From Streptomyces cacaoi (GTDB lineage Bacteria; Actinomycetota; Actinomycetes; Streptomycetales; Streptomycetaceae), in assembly GCF_006539165.1 (NCBI RefSeq), contig NZ_BJMM01000003.1, forward strand, positions 1 through 64,000: a DNA stretch of 64,000 bases, in the 5' to 3' direction. Below are positions 48,501 to 57,600 of this stretch, in pieces; the stretch's first letter is position 1, and each line of letters begins with the position of its first letter. The translations under genes were made by a program, and so were the position numbers. The notes under the pieces are model-generated. The model worked only from the letters and a program-made list of their open reading frames with translations, was not told the origin of the DNA and did no database searches.

Positions 48501-48749
48501 GTGCGCGGCAAGGACTTCCCGCCGGGAGCCCGGGTGCGGCTCAGCTGGAAGCCGGGGATCACCGCGGCGGCAGCGCCGACGGTCCCCGGCGCCGACGGGA
48601 CCTTCATCGCCCAGCTGCTGATCCTCGCCAAGGACCAGACGGGGCCGCGCACCATCACCGCCAGGGGACCCGGCTTCAGCCCGGTCACCACCCGGTTCCT
48701 GGTCGTCAACGGCAGCGTCGCACCGCCCGACGAGGTGGCACGCCGGTGA
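45564..48749 (+). CDS. exported TolB-like beta-propeller protein with DUF11-type repeats
   Basis: A 1,061-residue protein with a signal peptide (hydrophobic AAVLVLLASLLTAV, cleavage probable after AAAA near residue 40). Residues of about 45-690 carry repeated SPDG-type propeller blades (FSPDGTRIAYSSD, FSPDGKLLAFTRS, WSSDGSTLAFTRT, FSPDGGNVAFNRK, WSPDGSRLVFTAR). Two DUF11/CARDB-like domains follow, separated by a proline-rich linker (812-851), and an IPT-like domain ends the chain. GTG 45564 has GAGGTGG 11 bases upstream. The stop overlaps the start of cis16 by 4 bases, so it is translationally coupled to the contractile apparatus although exported. Confidence 0.85.
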   Translation: MTGTVGPAGRSRWGGPAAVLVLLASLLTAVTGPGAGSAAAAPGPDAPEAAPGRIVFAGTEHRSMGRVDGAPGSEAKSVALFGSGPAHFDQQSSARGGLLVFTSLRDSPKPQVYLRGTDGSVRKLTTGRDAGHPALAPDGRSVVFDSAEPGPGGTQRDLWQVGTDGSGARRLTDTPADETSPTFSPDGTRIAYSSDADPLRGKQIYTRALSGGPAQRISDGPAGDATEPEWNPVDDPAHRSLVAYTLDEGDGNGPRLRVTDGDGTDEPLLDGEQAGWRTRSAAWLPDGEQLLFLSPNEACGCVTGFDNVYRTRAHETGYPELVLSEDRNVDSPTWLGSTPDGTAVVTRTSAETRYHATLQDMRQDGADPRDLGLSVLKEDPAASTGTEDGTDPLFQPAEGYDPWTERQSYTPDGRQIVVTRFLDSEAGRTERIWLTEADGSRPRELPLDGRGPDVWDTDPAFSPDGKLLAFTRSSPGGTGPDAGKGRILIADVATGRIVDRIVPPPGRTDSADAQPAWSSDGSTLAFTRTQVIDGHGGNKHVWTAPADALDRQRDLSARMCPGRCEVIDDSPAFSPDGGNVAFNRKDGGGRVNERNGILLAPVDGDGCRVLLPAAAGDDADACRRALPDTSQTGPFQPRDVAWSPDGSRLVFTARRTVDGHSPEALSVLEPGTGRVTPLDHRLPGRQKEPAYQQSVDLAVDAPATAPPIEVDSSGSVTATVTNNGPAHAPGTRLTVAVPAGVRLDRLSTDEGRCSLSALRCDLGVLAPGAEVRITARLTGVTPGDQPVGWSVGGAVVDPRPDDNAARTVVPVEPATPPPSPGPTPSPPQTSPPPSAPPPSPPPAPPAPSAGPGVTVDAQPDPGYVGGRVVVTYTVRNGRNALATGLRLRLGLPATVPAGPLPAGCSAGECALGDLAPGASTVVRVVLSPDKALRATITAKLTTSGTDADPGDNVARERLRILQPRIVAVPKVGKPGFVTSVRGKDFPPGARVRLSWKPGITAAAAPTVPGADGTFIAQLLILAKDQTGPRTITARGPGFSPVTTRFLVVNGSVAPPDEVARR

Positions 48750-49447
48750 TCCACGAAGTCGACGAGGCCCTGCGGGCGCTGCTGGCGGGCTCCGGACTCC
48801 AGGAGAGCGGCGTCGAGTTGGTCTTCGACGCGCCCACCAAGGACTGGGCGGCCCGGCGCAACGCACCGACCGTCAGCGTCTTCCTCTACGACATCCGCGA
48901 GGACCCCGCGCGCCGGGAGAGCGGCACGGCACCGGAGTACGACGAGCACGGCGTGTGCGTCGGCCGGCGCACCCCGCCGCGCTGGTTCGCCCTGACCTAC
49001 CTCGTCACCGCCTGGACGAGCCGCCCGCAGGACGAACACCGGCTGCTGTCCCAGGTGCTGACCTGTCTGGCCGGCACCGAGGTGCTGCCCGCCGAGCTGT
49101 GCACCGGCTCCCTCGCCGCACTCGGCCTGGCCGTCGGCATCGAGACGGCGGGCGGCGGCGGGCAGGGGCCCTCGGCCGCCGAGGTGTGGTCGGCGCTCGG
49201 CGGTGAGCTGAAGGCCTCCGTGGACGTACGGGTCAGCGCACCGCTCGCCGGCGACCGGACCCGCACCGGCCCGCCGGTCACCGAGGGCCTCGTGCTGCGC
49301 TCCGCCCAGCAGAGCGAGGGCCGGCCCGCCGGTACCGGCCGCCGGCTGCGGTACGAGGACAGGGCCGACCCCGGCCCCGACGGCTTCGCCGCTCCCCGCG
49401 AACGCCGCGTCCCGGCCCGCCGCCGACGCCGGGGACACCCCCGATGA
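48746..49447 (+). CDS. cis16: Cis16, DUF4255/Pvc16-type cap (terminator) protein
   Basis: A 233-residue protein with the Pvc16 N-terminal domain (DUF4255) over about residues 1-185: MIHEVDEALRALL, PTVSVFLYDIREDP, RWFALTYLVTAW and HRLLSQVLTCL. In Afp/Pvc particles the homologue caps the sheath-tube end. A basic, disordered tail (RRVPARRRRRG) ends the protein. It overlaps both neighbours by 4 bases (GTGA at 48746, ATGA at 49444). Confidence 0.9.
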   Translation: MIHEVDEALRALLAGSGLQESGVELVFDAPTKDWAARRNAPTVSVFLYDIREDPARRESGTAPEYDEHGVCVGRRTPPRWFALTYLVTAWTSRPQDEHRLLSQVLTCLAGTEVLPAELCTGSLAALGLAVGIETAGGGGQGPSAAEVWSALGGELKASVDVRVSAPLAGDRTRTGPPVTEGLVLRSAQQSEGRPAGTGRRLRYEDRADPGPDGFAAPRERRVPARRRRRGHPR

Positions 49448-51750
49448 CGGTGCGCCTGAAGGAGCTCTCGGACCCGGGCCCCTCGCGCACGGCTCCCGTG
49501 CCGGACGACGCCCTGTGGGCCGGGCTCGCCCGCGTCGAACAGCGCGTGCGACGGGCGGTGGCCGACCGCCGGGCCGTCGACCCGCAGCCCGACGACCCCT
49601 ACCGGGGCCAGTACCTCACCCCGGAGGCCGCCGAGGACCTCCTGGCGTCCCCGCCCGACGCCCTGGCCGCCGCCGTGGACGCCGCGCACCTGCCCCCGCC
49701 GCCGGCCGCGACCCGGCTCGGCCGGCTGGCCGCGGGACACGCGCTCGACGCCCTCGACACCGAGCTGCTCCTCGTCGCCATGGCCCCCGATCTCGACGCC
49801 CGGTTCGAGCCGCTCTACGGCTACCTCAACGACGATCTGACCCGGCGCCGGCCCACCGTCGGCCTCGCCCTCCAGCTGTGCGGTCTGCACCCGGCGGGGC
49901 CCGGACGCTTCCGGCTCGCCCCGGCCGCGCCGCTCGTCGCCCGCGGGCTGGTGGAGATCACCGAGGCCGAACGCCCGCTGCTCACCCGGGTGTTGCGGGT
50001 ACCCGACCGGGTGACGGCCCATCTGCTCGGCGACGACGCGCTCGACGCCCGCCTGCTGGGCCTCGTCCGTCAGGAACCCGCCGCCGCGACCGAGGACGGG
50101 GGCGCGACCGGGACCGGGGCCGAGCCCGTCACCGGAGCCTTCACCGGTGCCTTCACCGGGCAGGGAGCCGACGGCCACGCCACCGACGGCACCGACAGCG
50201 CCACCGGGACCGACACCGGTACGGACACCGACGCCGATGCCGCCGTCGACGCCGCCGCCGGTCCGGAGCTGACCCGGCGGGTGGCGGACGCCGTGGCCAC
50301 CGGCGGCGGGCCCGTCTATCTGCGGGAGAAGGGCGGGGACGCCGCGTCGGTCGCCGTCGACGCGCTCACCGCCACCGGCAGGCGCGCCCTCGTCGTGGAC
50401 CTCGCCGGCCTCCTCGCCGCACCCGACCCGGCCCGGGTACGGCGCGCACTGACCACGGAGGCGGGCCTCGGGGCGAGCGGCATCGTGCTGGGGCCGGTGG
50501 ATCTGCTGGAGCCCGGGCGGCCGGAGCGGGCCCGGCTGCTGCACGAGCTGTGCGCCGCGGCCGCCGGTGTGCCGCTCGTCCTGCACGGCAGAACGGGCTG
50601 GGATCCGCTGTGGTCGCGGGAGAGCCCGGTGCCCTTCGTCGTCGGCCCGGCCCCGGTGCGCGTCCGGGCCGCACAGTGGCAGCGGGCGCTCGCCGAAGCG
50701 GCCGGCGTGCTGGGTGCGCCGGGCGCGGCCGTGCGGACGCCGGACGCGCACACGCTGAGCGAGGTCGCCGCCTCCTGCCGGCTCGGCGCCGCACAGGTCC
50801 GCAGGGCCGCCGACGTCGCCGTCCGCACGGCCGCCGTGGACGGGCGGCCGGTGTCCGCGCACCATGTGCGTGCCGCCGTCCGCGCGCAGAACGGCGCGGC
50901 TCTCGAACTGCTCGCCCGCCGTATCGAACCCGCCGTCGGGTGGGACGACCTGGTGCTGCCCGACACCGCGCTGCGGCAGCTGCGGGAGCTGTCCCTGCGC
51001 GCCCGCCACCGCGAACAGGTGCTCGGCCAGTGGGGGATGCGGCCCGGCGGGGGACGCGGACGCGGCGTCATCGCGCTGTTCGCCGGGGAGTCCGGTACGG
51101 GCAAGACCATGTCGGCCGAGGTGGTCGCCGCCGACCTCGGCCTGGATCTGTACGTGGTGGACCTGTCCACGGTCGTCGACAAGTACGTCGGCGAGACCGA
51201 GAAGAACCTCGAACGGATCTTCGCCGAGGCGTCCGAGGTGAACGCCGTGCTGCTCTTCGACGAGGCCGACGCCATCTTCGGCAGACGCTCCCAGGTCAAG
51301 GACGCGCACGACCGCCACGCCAACATCGAATCCGCCTATCTCCTCCAGCGCATGGAGTCCTTCGACGGCATCGCCGTGCTCACCACGAATCTGCGCTCCA
51401 ACCTGGACGAGGCGTTCACCCGGCGCCTGGATGTGATCGCGGAGTTCCCGCTGCCCGGCGAGCAGCAGCGGCTCGCCCTGTGGAACACCTGCCTCGGCAC
51501 GCGCCTGCCCCGCGACGCCGCACTCGATCTGGAGCTGTGCGCCCGCCGGTTCGAGCTGTCCGGCGGCTCCATCCGCGCCTGCGCGGTGACCGCCGCCTAC
51601 CTCGCGGCGGAGTCGGGCCGGCCGCTGGGGATGGCCCAGATCGCCTCCGCCGTGCTCCAGGAGTACCGCAAGCTCGGACGGCTCGTCGTCGAGGGCGAGT
51701 TCGAGCCGTGGCTGCCGGACGTGCGGGGCGGCGCGGGACGGGACGGCTGA
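49444..51750 (+). CDS. cis15: Cis15, AAA+ ATPase of the contractile injection system
   Basis: A 768-residue AAA+ ATPase. The C-terminal AAA module has Walker A GESGTGKT (548-555), Walker B LLFDEADAIF (D606-E607) and the arginine-finger region near NIESAYLLQRME. The N-terminal half has a winged-helix-like domain and a degenerate second ATPase-like domain, split by an unusual Thr/Gly/Asp-rich linker at about 215-275 (repeats of TDTGTDTDAD type). Afp15/Pvc15 homologues are needed for particle assembly or cargo loading. Overlaps cis16 by 4 bases. Confidence 0.93.
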   Translation: MTVRLKELSDPGPSRTAPVPDDALWAGLARVEQRVRRAVADRRAVDPQPDDPYRGQYLTPEAAEDLLASPPDALAAAVDAAHLPPPPAATRLGRLAAGHALDALDTELLLVAMAPDLDARFEPLYGYLNDDLTRRRPTVGLALQLCGLHPAGPGRFRLAPAAPLVARGLVEITEAERPLLTRVLRVPDRVTAHLLGDDALDARLLGLVRQEPAAATEDGGATGTGAEPVTGAFTGAFTGQGADGHATDGTDSATGTDTGTDTDADAAVDAAAGPELTRRVADAVATGGGPVYLREKGGDAASVAVDALTATGRRALVVDLAGLLAAPDPARVRRALTTEAGLGASGIVLGPVDLLEPGRPERARLLHELCAAAAGVPLVLHGRTGWDPLWSRESPVPFVVGPAPVRVRAAQWQRALAEAAGVLGAPGAAVRTPDAHTLSEVAASCRLGAAQVRRAADVAVRTAAVDGRPVSAHHVRAAVRAQNGAALELLARRIEPAVGWDDLVLPDTALRQLRELSLRARHREQVLGQWGMRPGGGRGRGVIALFAGESGTGKTMSAEVVAADLGLDLYVVDLSTVVDKYVGETEKNLERIFAEASEVNAVLLFDEADAIFGRRSQVKDAHDRHANIESAYLLQRMESFDGIAVLTTNLRSNLDEAFTRRLDVIAEFPLPGEQQRLALWNTCLGTRLPRDAALDLELCARRFELSGGSIRACAVTAAYLAAESGRPLGMAQIASAVLQEYRKLGRLVVEGEFEPWLPDVRGGAGRDG

Positions 51751-51891
51751 CCCGCTGCCGTGCGCAGCAGCACCAACTGCCCCGGAAGGCAGCATGTCTG
51801 CCCCGCCGCCGGGACCCTGGGGCCTACTGCCCGCGTCCGCCGCCGGACGAGACTCGGCAGCGACCCAGTGGCCCACCTGATGGGAGCGAGC

Positions 51892-53478
51892 ATGCCGTCG
51901 TACCTCACCCCGGGCGTCTACGTGGAGGAGGTGCAGTCCGGAGCCCGGCCCATCGAAGGTGTGGGCACCGCGGTCGCCGCCTTCGTCGGGTTCGCGGAGT
52001 CGGGCCCGTTCCACCGGCCGACCCTCGTCACCAACTGGGACCAGTACACCCAGGTCTTCGGCGGCTTCACGGACGGCACCTACCTCGCACACGCGGTGTA
52101 CGGCTACTTCGCCAACGGCGGCGGCACCGCCTACGTCGTCCGTATCGGCGGACCCGCCGAGGACGCACCCGGCGCCGGAGGCGGCGGCACCACGGCGCCC
52201 GCCGTCGCCCCCGTCCCCGCGCCCACGGCGCTCGGCGGCTTCCTGGTGTCGGTGCGGCCCGGTGTCGAGGGGACGGTCTCGGTCGAGGTCGCCGACCCGG
52301 AGGGGGACAACCCGCCGGAGGACCGGTTCCGGCTGGTGGTCCGGCTGGGCGACAAGGCCGTCGAGACCTACGACGCCTCGGTCCGCAAGAACGTCAAGAG
52401 CTATCTCGTCACCCAGGCACGGGAGTCGAAGTACGTCGAGATCACCGAGCAGTCCGGCGCACCCCAGACCCGGCCCGAGAAGCAGCGCCTCGCCCTGGCC
52501 CCCGCACCGCCCGCCGAACCCGCGGGAACGTCCACGGCGGGCGGTGCGGTCCCCGACGGCCCGGTACGGCTGGACGCGAGCGAGTACGTCGGCGACGCCG
52601 CCGCCCGCACCGGCTTCGCCGGCCTGGAGACGGTCGACGAGATCACGATGGTCGCGGTGCCGGACCTGATGAGCGCCCATCTGCGCGGCGACCTCGACGC
52701 CGAGGGTGTCAAGACCGTGCAGCTCGCGGTCCTTTCGCACTGCGAGCAGATGGGCGACCGGGTGGCCGTCCTGGACGCACCGCCCGGTATGAACGCACAG
52801 CGGGTCCGCACCTGGCGCAACGACGAGGCCGCCTTCGACTCCCGCTACGCCGCCCTCTACTACCCCTGGATCAAGGTGTTCGACCCGGCCACCGGCCGCA
52901 ACACCCTCGTCCCGCCGAGCGGGCACGCCGCCGGGGTATGGGCCCGCAGCGACGGCGAACGCGGCGTGCACAAGGCGCCCGCCAACGAGGTCGTGCGCGG
53001 CGCCGTGGATCTGGAGATCCGGCTGAGCAAGGGCGAACAGGACCTCCTCAACCCCATCGGCGTCAACTGCATCCGGGCCTTTCCCGGCCGGGGCATCCGC
53101 ATCTGGGGCGCCCGGACGCTCTCCTCCGACCCGGCCTGGCGCTACCTCAACGTCCGCCGGCTCTTCAACTACCTGGAGGAGTCCATCCTGTTGGGCACCC
53201 AGTGGGTGGTGTTCGAGCCGAACGACGACCGGCTCTGGTCGAGCATCCGGCGCAACATCACCGCCTTCCTCACCGAGGAGTGGCGCCGTGGCGCGCTGTT
53301 CGGCAGCACGGCCGCCGAAGCCTTCTATGTGAAGTGCGACCGCGACAACAACCCGCCCGAGTCGATCGACCTGGGTCAGGTCGTGTGCGAGATCGGGGTG
53401 GCGCCCGTGAAGCCCGCCGAGTTCGTGGTCTTCCGGCTGGCCCAGTTCTCCGACAGCACGAGCCTCGTCAACGAGTGA
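51892..53478 (+). CDS. cis2: Cis2, contractile sheath protein
   Basis: A 528-residue phage-tail sheath homologue: the N-terminal PSYLTPGVYVEEVQSGARPI and AAFVGFAESGP are diagnostic, and the C-terminal sheath core contains AWRYLNVRRLFNYLEESI and RNITAFLTEEWRRGALFG. A Pro/Ala-rich insertion (about 90-120) and a domain at about 120-265 decorate the outside. Only one sheath gene is visible, unlike Afp and Pvc with three. GGGAG sits 5 bases before ATG 51892; 141 bases separate it from the ATPase gene, leaving room for an internal promoter. Confidence 0.95.
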   Translation: MPSYLTPGVYVEEVQSGARPIEGVGTAVAAFVGFAESGPFHRPTLVTNWDQYTQVFGGFTDGTYLAHAVYGYFANGGGTAYVVRIGGPAEDAPGAGGGGTTAPAVAPVPAPTALGGFLVSVRPGVEGTVSVEVADPEGDNPPEDRFRLVVRLGDKAVETYDASVRKNVKSYLVTQARESKYVEITEQSGAPQTRPEKQRLALAPAPPAEPAGTSTAGGAVPDGPVRLDASEYVGDAAARTGFAGLETVDEITMVAVPDLMSAHLRGDLDAEGVKTVQLAVLSHCEQMGDRVAVLDAPPGMNAQRVRTWRNDEAAFDSRYAALYYPWIKVFDPATGRNTLVPPSGHAAGVWARSDGERGVHKAPANEVVRGAVDLEIRLSKGEQDLLNPIGVNCIRAFPGRGIRIWGARTLSSDPAWRYLNVRRLFNYLEESILLGTQWVVFEPNDDRLWSSIRRNITAFLTEEWRRGALFGSTAAEAFYVKCDRDNNPPESIDLGQVVCEIGVAPVKPAEFVVFRLAQFSDSTSLVNE

Positions 53479-53516
53479 CCCGCAGGGTCCGGTACCGGGA
53501 AAGGTGACAAGCATCC

Positions 53517-53957
53517 ATGGCTGAGGGCGACGCTCTTTCCACCCATGTGTTCGGCGTGCAACTGGGCGGCTATCTCGTCGAATCCATCCAGGAGGTCAGC
53601 GGTCTGACCGTGGAGGAGGAGGTCGTCGAGGTCCGCCAGGTCTCCTCCGACGGCAAGCAGATCATCCGCAAGCAGCCCGGCGCCCGGCAGTCGGGCGAGG
53701 TGACCATCACCCGCGGCCTCGACAAGAGCAGCGAATTCACCAAGTGGATCAAGGAGACGCTGAACAACGGCGCCGTCGACACCGCGCGGCAGAACCTCAC
53801 GATCGAGATCAAGGACTCCACGGGCGAGACGATCCGCCGTATCCAGCTGATGCAGGGCTGGGCGAGCAAATGGGAAGGACCGTCCCTCAAGGCCGGCGAG
53901 TCCAGCGCCGCGACCGAGAGCGTGACGATCACCTTCGAGGAGATCGTGGTCGAATGA
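53517..53957 (+). CDS. cis1: Cis1, inner tube protein
   Basis: A 146-residue tail-tube (gp19/Hcp-like) protein: VFGVQLGGYLVESIQEVSGL, then GEVTITRGLDKSSEFTKWI and LMQGWASKWEGPSLKAGES. It polymerises into the rigid tube inside the sheath. AAGGTGACAAGC precedes ATG 53517, 38 bases after the sheath stop; it overlaps the next gene by 4 bases. Confidence 0.95.
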   Translation: MAEGDALSTHVFGVQLGGYLVESIQEVSGLTVEEEVVEVRQVSSDGKQIIRKQPGARQSGEVTITRGLDKSSEFTKWIKETLNNGAVDTARQNLTIEIKDSTGETIRRIQLMQGWASKWEGPSLKAGESSAATESVTITFEEIVVE

Positions 53958-54484
53958 AACGCAGGAAGGTCTCCACCAGCAACCTCGAAGAGTTCCTGGA
54001 GGCCACCGCGCCGTCCGGGCAGCGCGACGCACCGCACGAGGCCGCACCGTCCGCCCTCCCGCAACCGGCGCCGTCCCCCGCGGCGGAGGCGCCGGCGGGC
54101 GGCCGAGGGCCCACGCCGGGCACCGAGTTCACCTTCGAGCTGCCGCGCGGATACGTCGACGACGACGGCACCGTGCACCGCACCGGCGCCATGCGGCTGG
54201 CCACCGCGCGGGACGAACTGCGGCCGCAGATCGACCTGCGCGTGAAGGAGAACCCGGCCTACCTCGGTGTGGTGCTGCTGAGCCAGGTCATCACCCGGCT
54301 GGGCACCGTCACCGATGTGCACGCCGGAGTCGTCGAGCGGATGTACGCCACGGACGTCGCGTTCCTCCAGGACTTCTACCGCCGCATCAACAGCGAGGGC
54401 CACACGCACGCCGCCGTGACCTGCCCCCTGTGCCAGGGCTCGTTCGAGGTGGACCTGTCCGGTGGGCGCCTGGGGGAATCGTGA
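53954..54484 (+). CDS. small tail-assembly/chaperone-like CIS protein
   Basis: A 176-residue protein directly after the tube gene (ATGA overlap). Residues 20-60 are disordered, Pro/Ala-rich; the folded part has FTFELPRGYVDDDGTVHRTG, RLATARDELRPQIDLRVKEN, and ends with CPLCQGSFEV, a Cys pair that could bind zinc or link to a partner. Position and the RLATARDEL block match the phage-tail assembly proteins found after tube genes in actinobacterial injection systems. It probably chaperones the next large protein or the tube (inference). Confidence 0.75.
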   Translation: MKRRKVSTSNLEEFLEATAPSGQRDAPHEAAPSALPQPAPSPAAEAPAGGRGPTPGTEFTFELPRGYVDDDGTVHRTGAMRLATARDELRPQIDLRVKENPAYLGVVLLSQVITRLGTVTDVHAGVVERMYATDVAFLQDFYRRINSEGHTHAAVTCPLCQGSFEVDLSGGRLGES

Positions 54485-54639
54485 CGTACGCCCTCCCCAG
54501 GCTCCGGGAGGAGATCGCGTACGTCGCCTACCACTTCCATTGGCAGCGCGAGGACATCCTCGACCTCACCCACGCGGAGCGTCAGCAGTGGGTGCGGGAG
54601 ATCGCGCGGATCAACACCCGTGTGAACGAAGGCGGTTGA
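54481..54639 (+). CDS. DUF6760-type small CIS protein
   Basis: A 52-residue protein starting at GTG 54481 with a 4-base overlap on the previous gene. The core LREEIAYVAYHFHWQREDILDLTHAERQQW (helical, acidic/aromatic; given as one block of the family, residues 8-37) matches the tiny proteins always found after the tube gene in actinobacterial systems. It resembles the short second chaperone of phage tail loci in size and position. Function unknown. Confidence 0.8.
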   Translation: MTYALPRLREEIAYVAYHFHWQREDILDLTHAERQQWVREIARINTRVNEGG

Positions 54640-54643
54640 TCAG

Positions 54644-57600
54644 GTGGGGTTCCTTTTTCGGAGACGGCGGCGCAGCGGGGCGGCGGCAGCGCCGGCGCGC
54701 GAGGCGCGCGAGGCGCGTGGGGCTCGCCCGGACCGTGGAGTCCGCGAGGCGCGCGGAGTTCACCAGGCGCGGGAAGAGCGTGGAGTGCGTGCGGAGCCCG
54801 CCGGGGAGCGTGCGGTGTCCGGTGGTGCGCCCCCGGCCGCCGTCGACGGCTGGGACGGAGGATGGCGGCGGGTGGCCCCGCCGTCCACGACGCTCTCGTC
54901 CGGCGCCCTCGGCGTCAGCGACGGCCTGCGCTTCCGGTCCTCGCTGGCCTCCTGGCAGAACCCCCGGTTCGGTACCGGGCTCGGCCACGCGGTGCTGCCC
55001 TCCGCGCCCCCCGGCCTGCTGCACGGCGTCGCCCGGCCGGTACCGCCGAGCGCCACACCGCCGCGCCCCGCATCACCCCGGAGCACACCACTGCTCCTGC
55101 GCGCCGTGCGCCCCGCCCCGGGCCCGGACACCACCGCCGCGCAGGGGACGGAGCCCGCAACGGTTGTGCAGCGTGCGGTGGTTGAGCCCGGCTCCGGGGG
55201 CGCGGGCGTGTCGGGGTCGGGCCGTACGCCGGGGCAGGGGCGCACATCGGGGCCCGGTGCGGGGTCCGGCGCCCGGCGCACCGGGGCCACCACCGCTTCC
55301 CGAAGCCCCGGATCGGGCTCCCCGGGGTCTGCTTCCCCGGGTTCCGGCTCCGGCCATACAGGATCCGGTTCCTCCCGTTCCGGGCACCAGGGTTCCGGCG
55401 TCACAGGTTCCGGCCAGGGCTCCCGGGGCGCCGGAGCGACGGGCACGGGCACAGGTACAGGCACCCACGGCTCCGGCCGCTCCGGATACTCCGGTCGCCC
55501 TGACCACTCCGGCCGCCACGGGTCCGGGACGACGGGCTCCACCAACCAGGGTGCGGATGCCGGGGGTTCGGGTCGGGGGCACGGTTCCGGGGCGACGGGC
55601 TCTGCCGACCGGGGCGCCGGGCCGCGCGAGTTCGGTACACCGGGCTCCGGCCGCCAGGGCCTCGGGAACGCGGGCTCCGGGAACTCGGGCCCCGGGGCGG
55701 CGGGTTCGGGGAGCGCGAGCTCCGGGACGGCGGGCGGTTCGCGGGCGGTACGGCCTGCCGCTGTGCGTCCCGTCCGCACCGGGCCCTCGCTGATCGTGGC
55801 CCGGCGCCCGGCCGTGCCGCTGCGGACACTCGTCGCCCTCCGGCCGGACGGTGCGCAGGACCCCGACGACTCCTCGCCCGGCTCCCGGGCGGGGCGCGCC
55901 GCCACGGCCCACGGCGATCCCCTCCCGGAGGCCGCCGGACGGCGACCGGCGGACGCCCCACCACCGGGCGGGACCGGGGGAGCGGAGCCGTCCGTCCAGC
56001 GCGCCACCGTGGACGGAGCCGTACGGCCCACGCCGGGGGACGGGCACGGGAACGAGCCCCGGGACGGGATCGCGGAGGGGGCCGCGGACGGGGCCGGTGG
56101 GCCGCGCCGGGTGCGGCCCGGTCTGGGCGCGCCGTTGGGCGCGCTGCCTCCCGGCGCCGTACCGGCACCCGCGTCCGGCGCCGGCGGCCCCTCCGCTCCG
56201 GAGCCGTCCGCCCCGCTGCCCGTGGTGGGCCGGGACACCACGGCGTCCGTACAGAAGGCCCCGGAGACGGGCGATGCCCCGCAGCCGAAGCCGCAGGAAC
56301 CTGCGGGGCGGACGCCCGGGGCCGGTGGCAGGACCGCCGGAGCCGGGCCGTCCCGGGCGGGGGACACCCGTGCGAACGAGGTGTCCCGGGACCGGCGGCC
56401 CACCGCGCCCGGAGCCGAAGGCGAGCCACCGGGCTCCGGGGGAAGCGGGCCCCGGCCGCGTCGGGCGGGCATCGGTGCGCCGCTGCCCTCGCTGCCGTCC
56501 ACCGCGACCACACCCGGCCCGGCATCGTCTGCCGCCCGCCGGGCCCCGGTCCAGCGCAGTGCAGCCGACGGCGCGGCCCCGTCGACCGGTCCGGCCGGGC
56601 AGCGGTCCTCCGGTGGGCTCTCCGGCCGTCCCTCCGGTGCCGGGCGGCCCGGCGGCGGTCCTTCCCGGGCGGGGGCGGGGAACCCGGCAGGCGCCCCCGC
56701 GTCCCCGGCGGGACCCGGCGCCACACCGGGCGGGCCCGGCGGCCGGGGACAGGGGCGTGCGGCGACCCCGGGCACGCCCTCCGCCCCCGTGCAGGCGCCC
56801 GGGCGGAGGCCCGCGCCGGTGCCGCTGCCCGCGCCCCCGGGACCGTCGGCGCGGCCGGCCAGGGCACTGCTCGGCGAGCGGTCCCTCGCGCTCAACTCCG
56901 CCCGGCCGGAGGCGTTCTCGGCTTCCGCGCCGGTTCCTCCGCAGGGCCCGCCGCTCGTCGTGCCGCTCGCCTGGCGCCGTACGGAGTCCGCCGGTCCCGA
57001 GCCCGCCGGGGACAGCGCGCCGCTGCCGGTGCAGCGCGCGGTGCGCGGTGCACCGGCGGCGGGGTCCGCCGACGGTGCGGCCTCCTCGCGCCGGGCCGCG
57101 CCGGGCCGCCACGGCGACCCGTCCTCCGCACGGTCGCGCGCCGCTCGCCGGCCGTCCCGTGCGCACGGCGCCGACGCCGCGCACCCCGACGCGTCCGCCT
57201 CCGGGAACACGGGAGCATCCGCTGCCGGGAGCACGGGGCACGCGAACCACTCCGCCGGTTCGGGCGGCTCCCCGGCCGGAACCCGTGGCACGCCGGACGG
57301 CACCCCGCCGGGCGCCCGGCTCCCGATGCCCGGCGCCCGGGCGGCCGTGCACCCCGTGGAGGGCGCGACGGCGGTGCAGCGCCGCACCGTTGCCGGTCAG
57401 CCGACCGTCCCCGGCCCGCCACCGTCGGCCGCTCATCCGCACCCGACGGCCTCCGGCGGGGGGAGCACCGCACCGGGCACGCTTCCCGGCCGCCCCGGAC
57501 CGTCCGCGTCCGTCGTCCAGCGGGCGCCCCGCTCCGCAGGGGCAGGACCGACCGGAGATGCCGGTTCCGCTTCGGCGCCGCCGCCCGTCCCCGTCGTACG

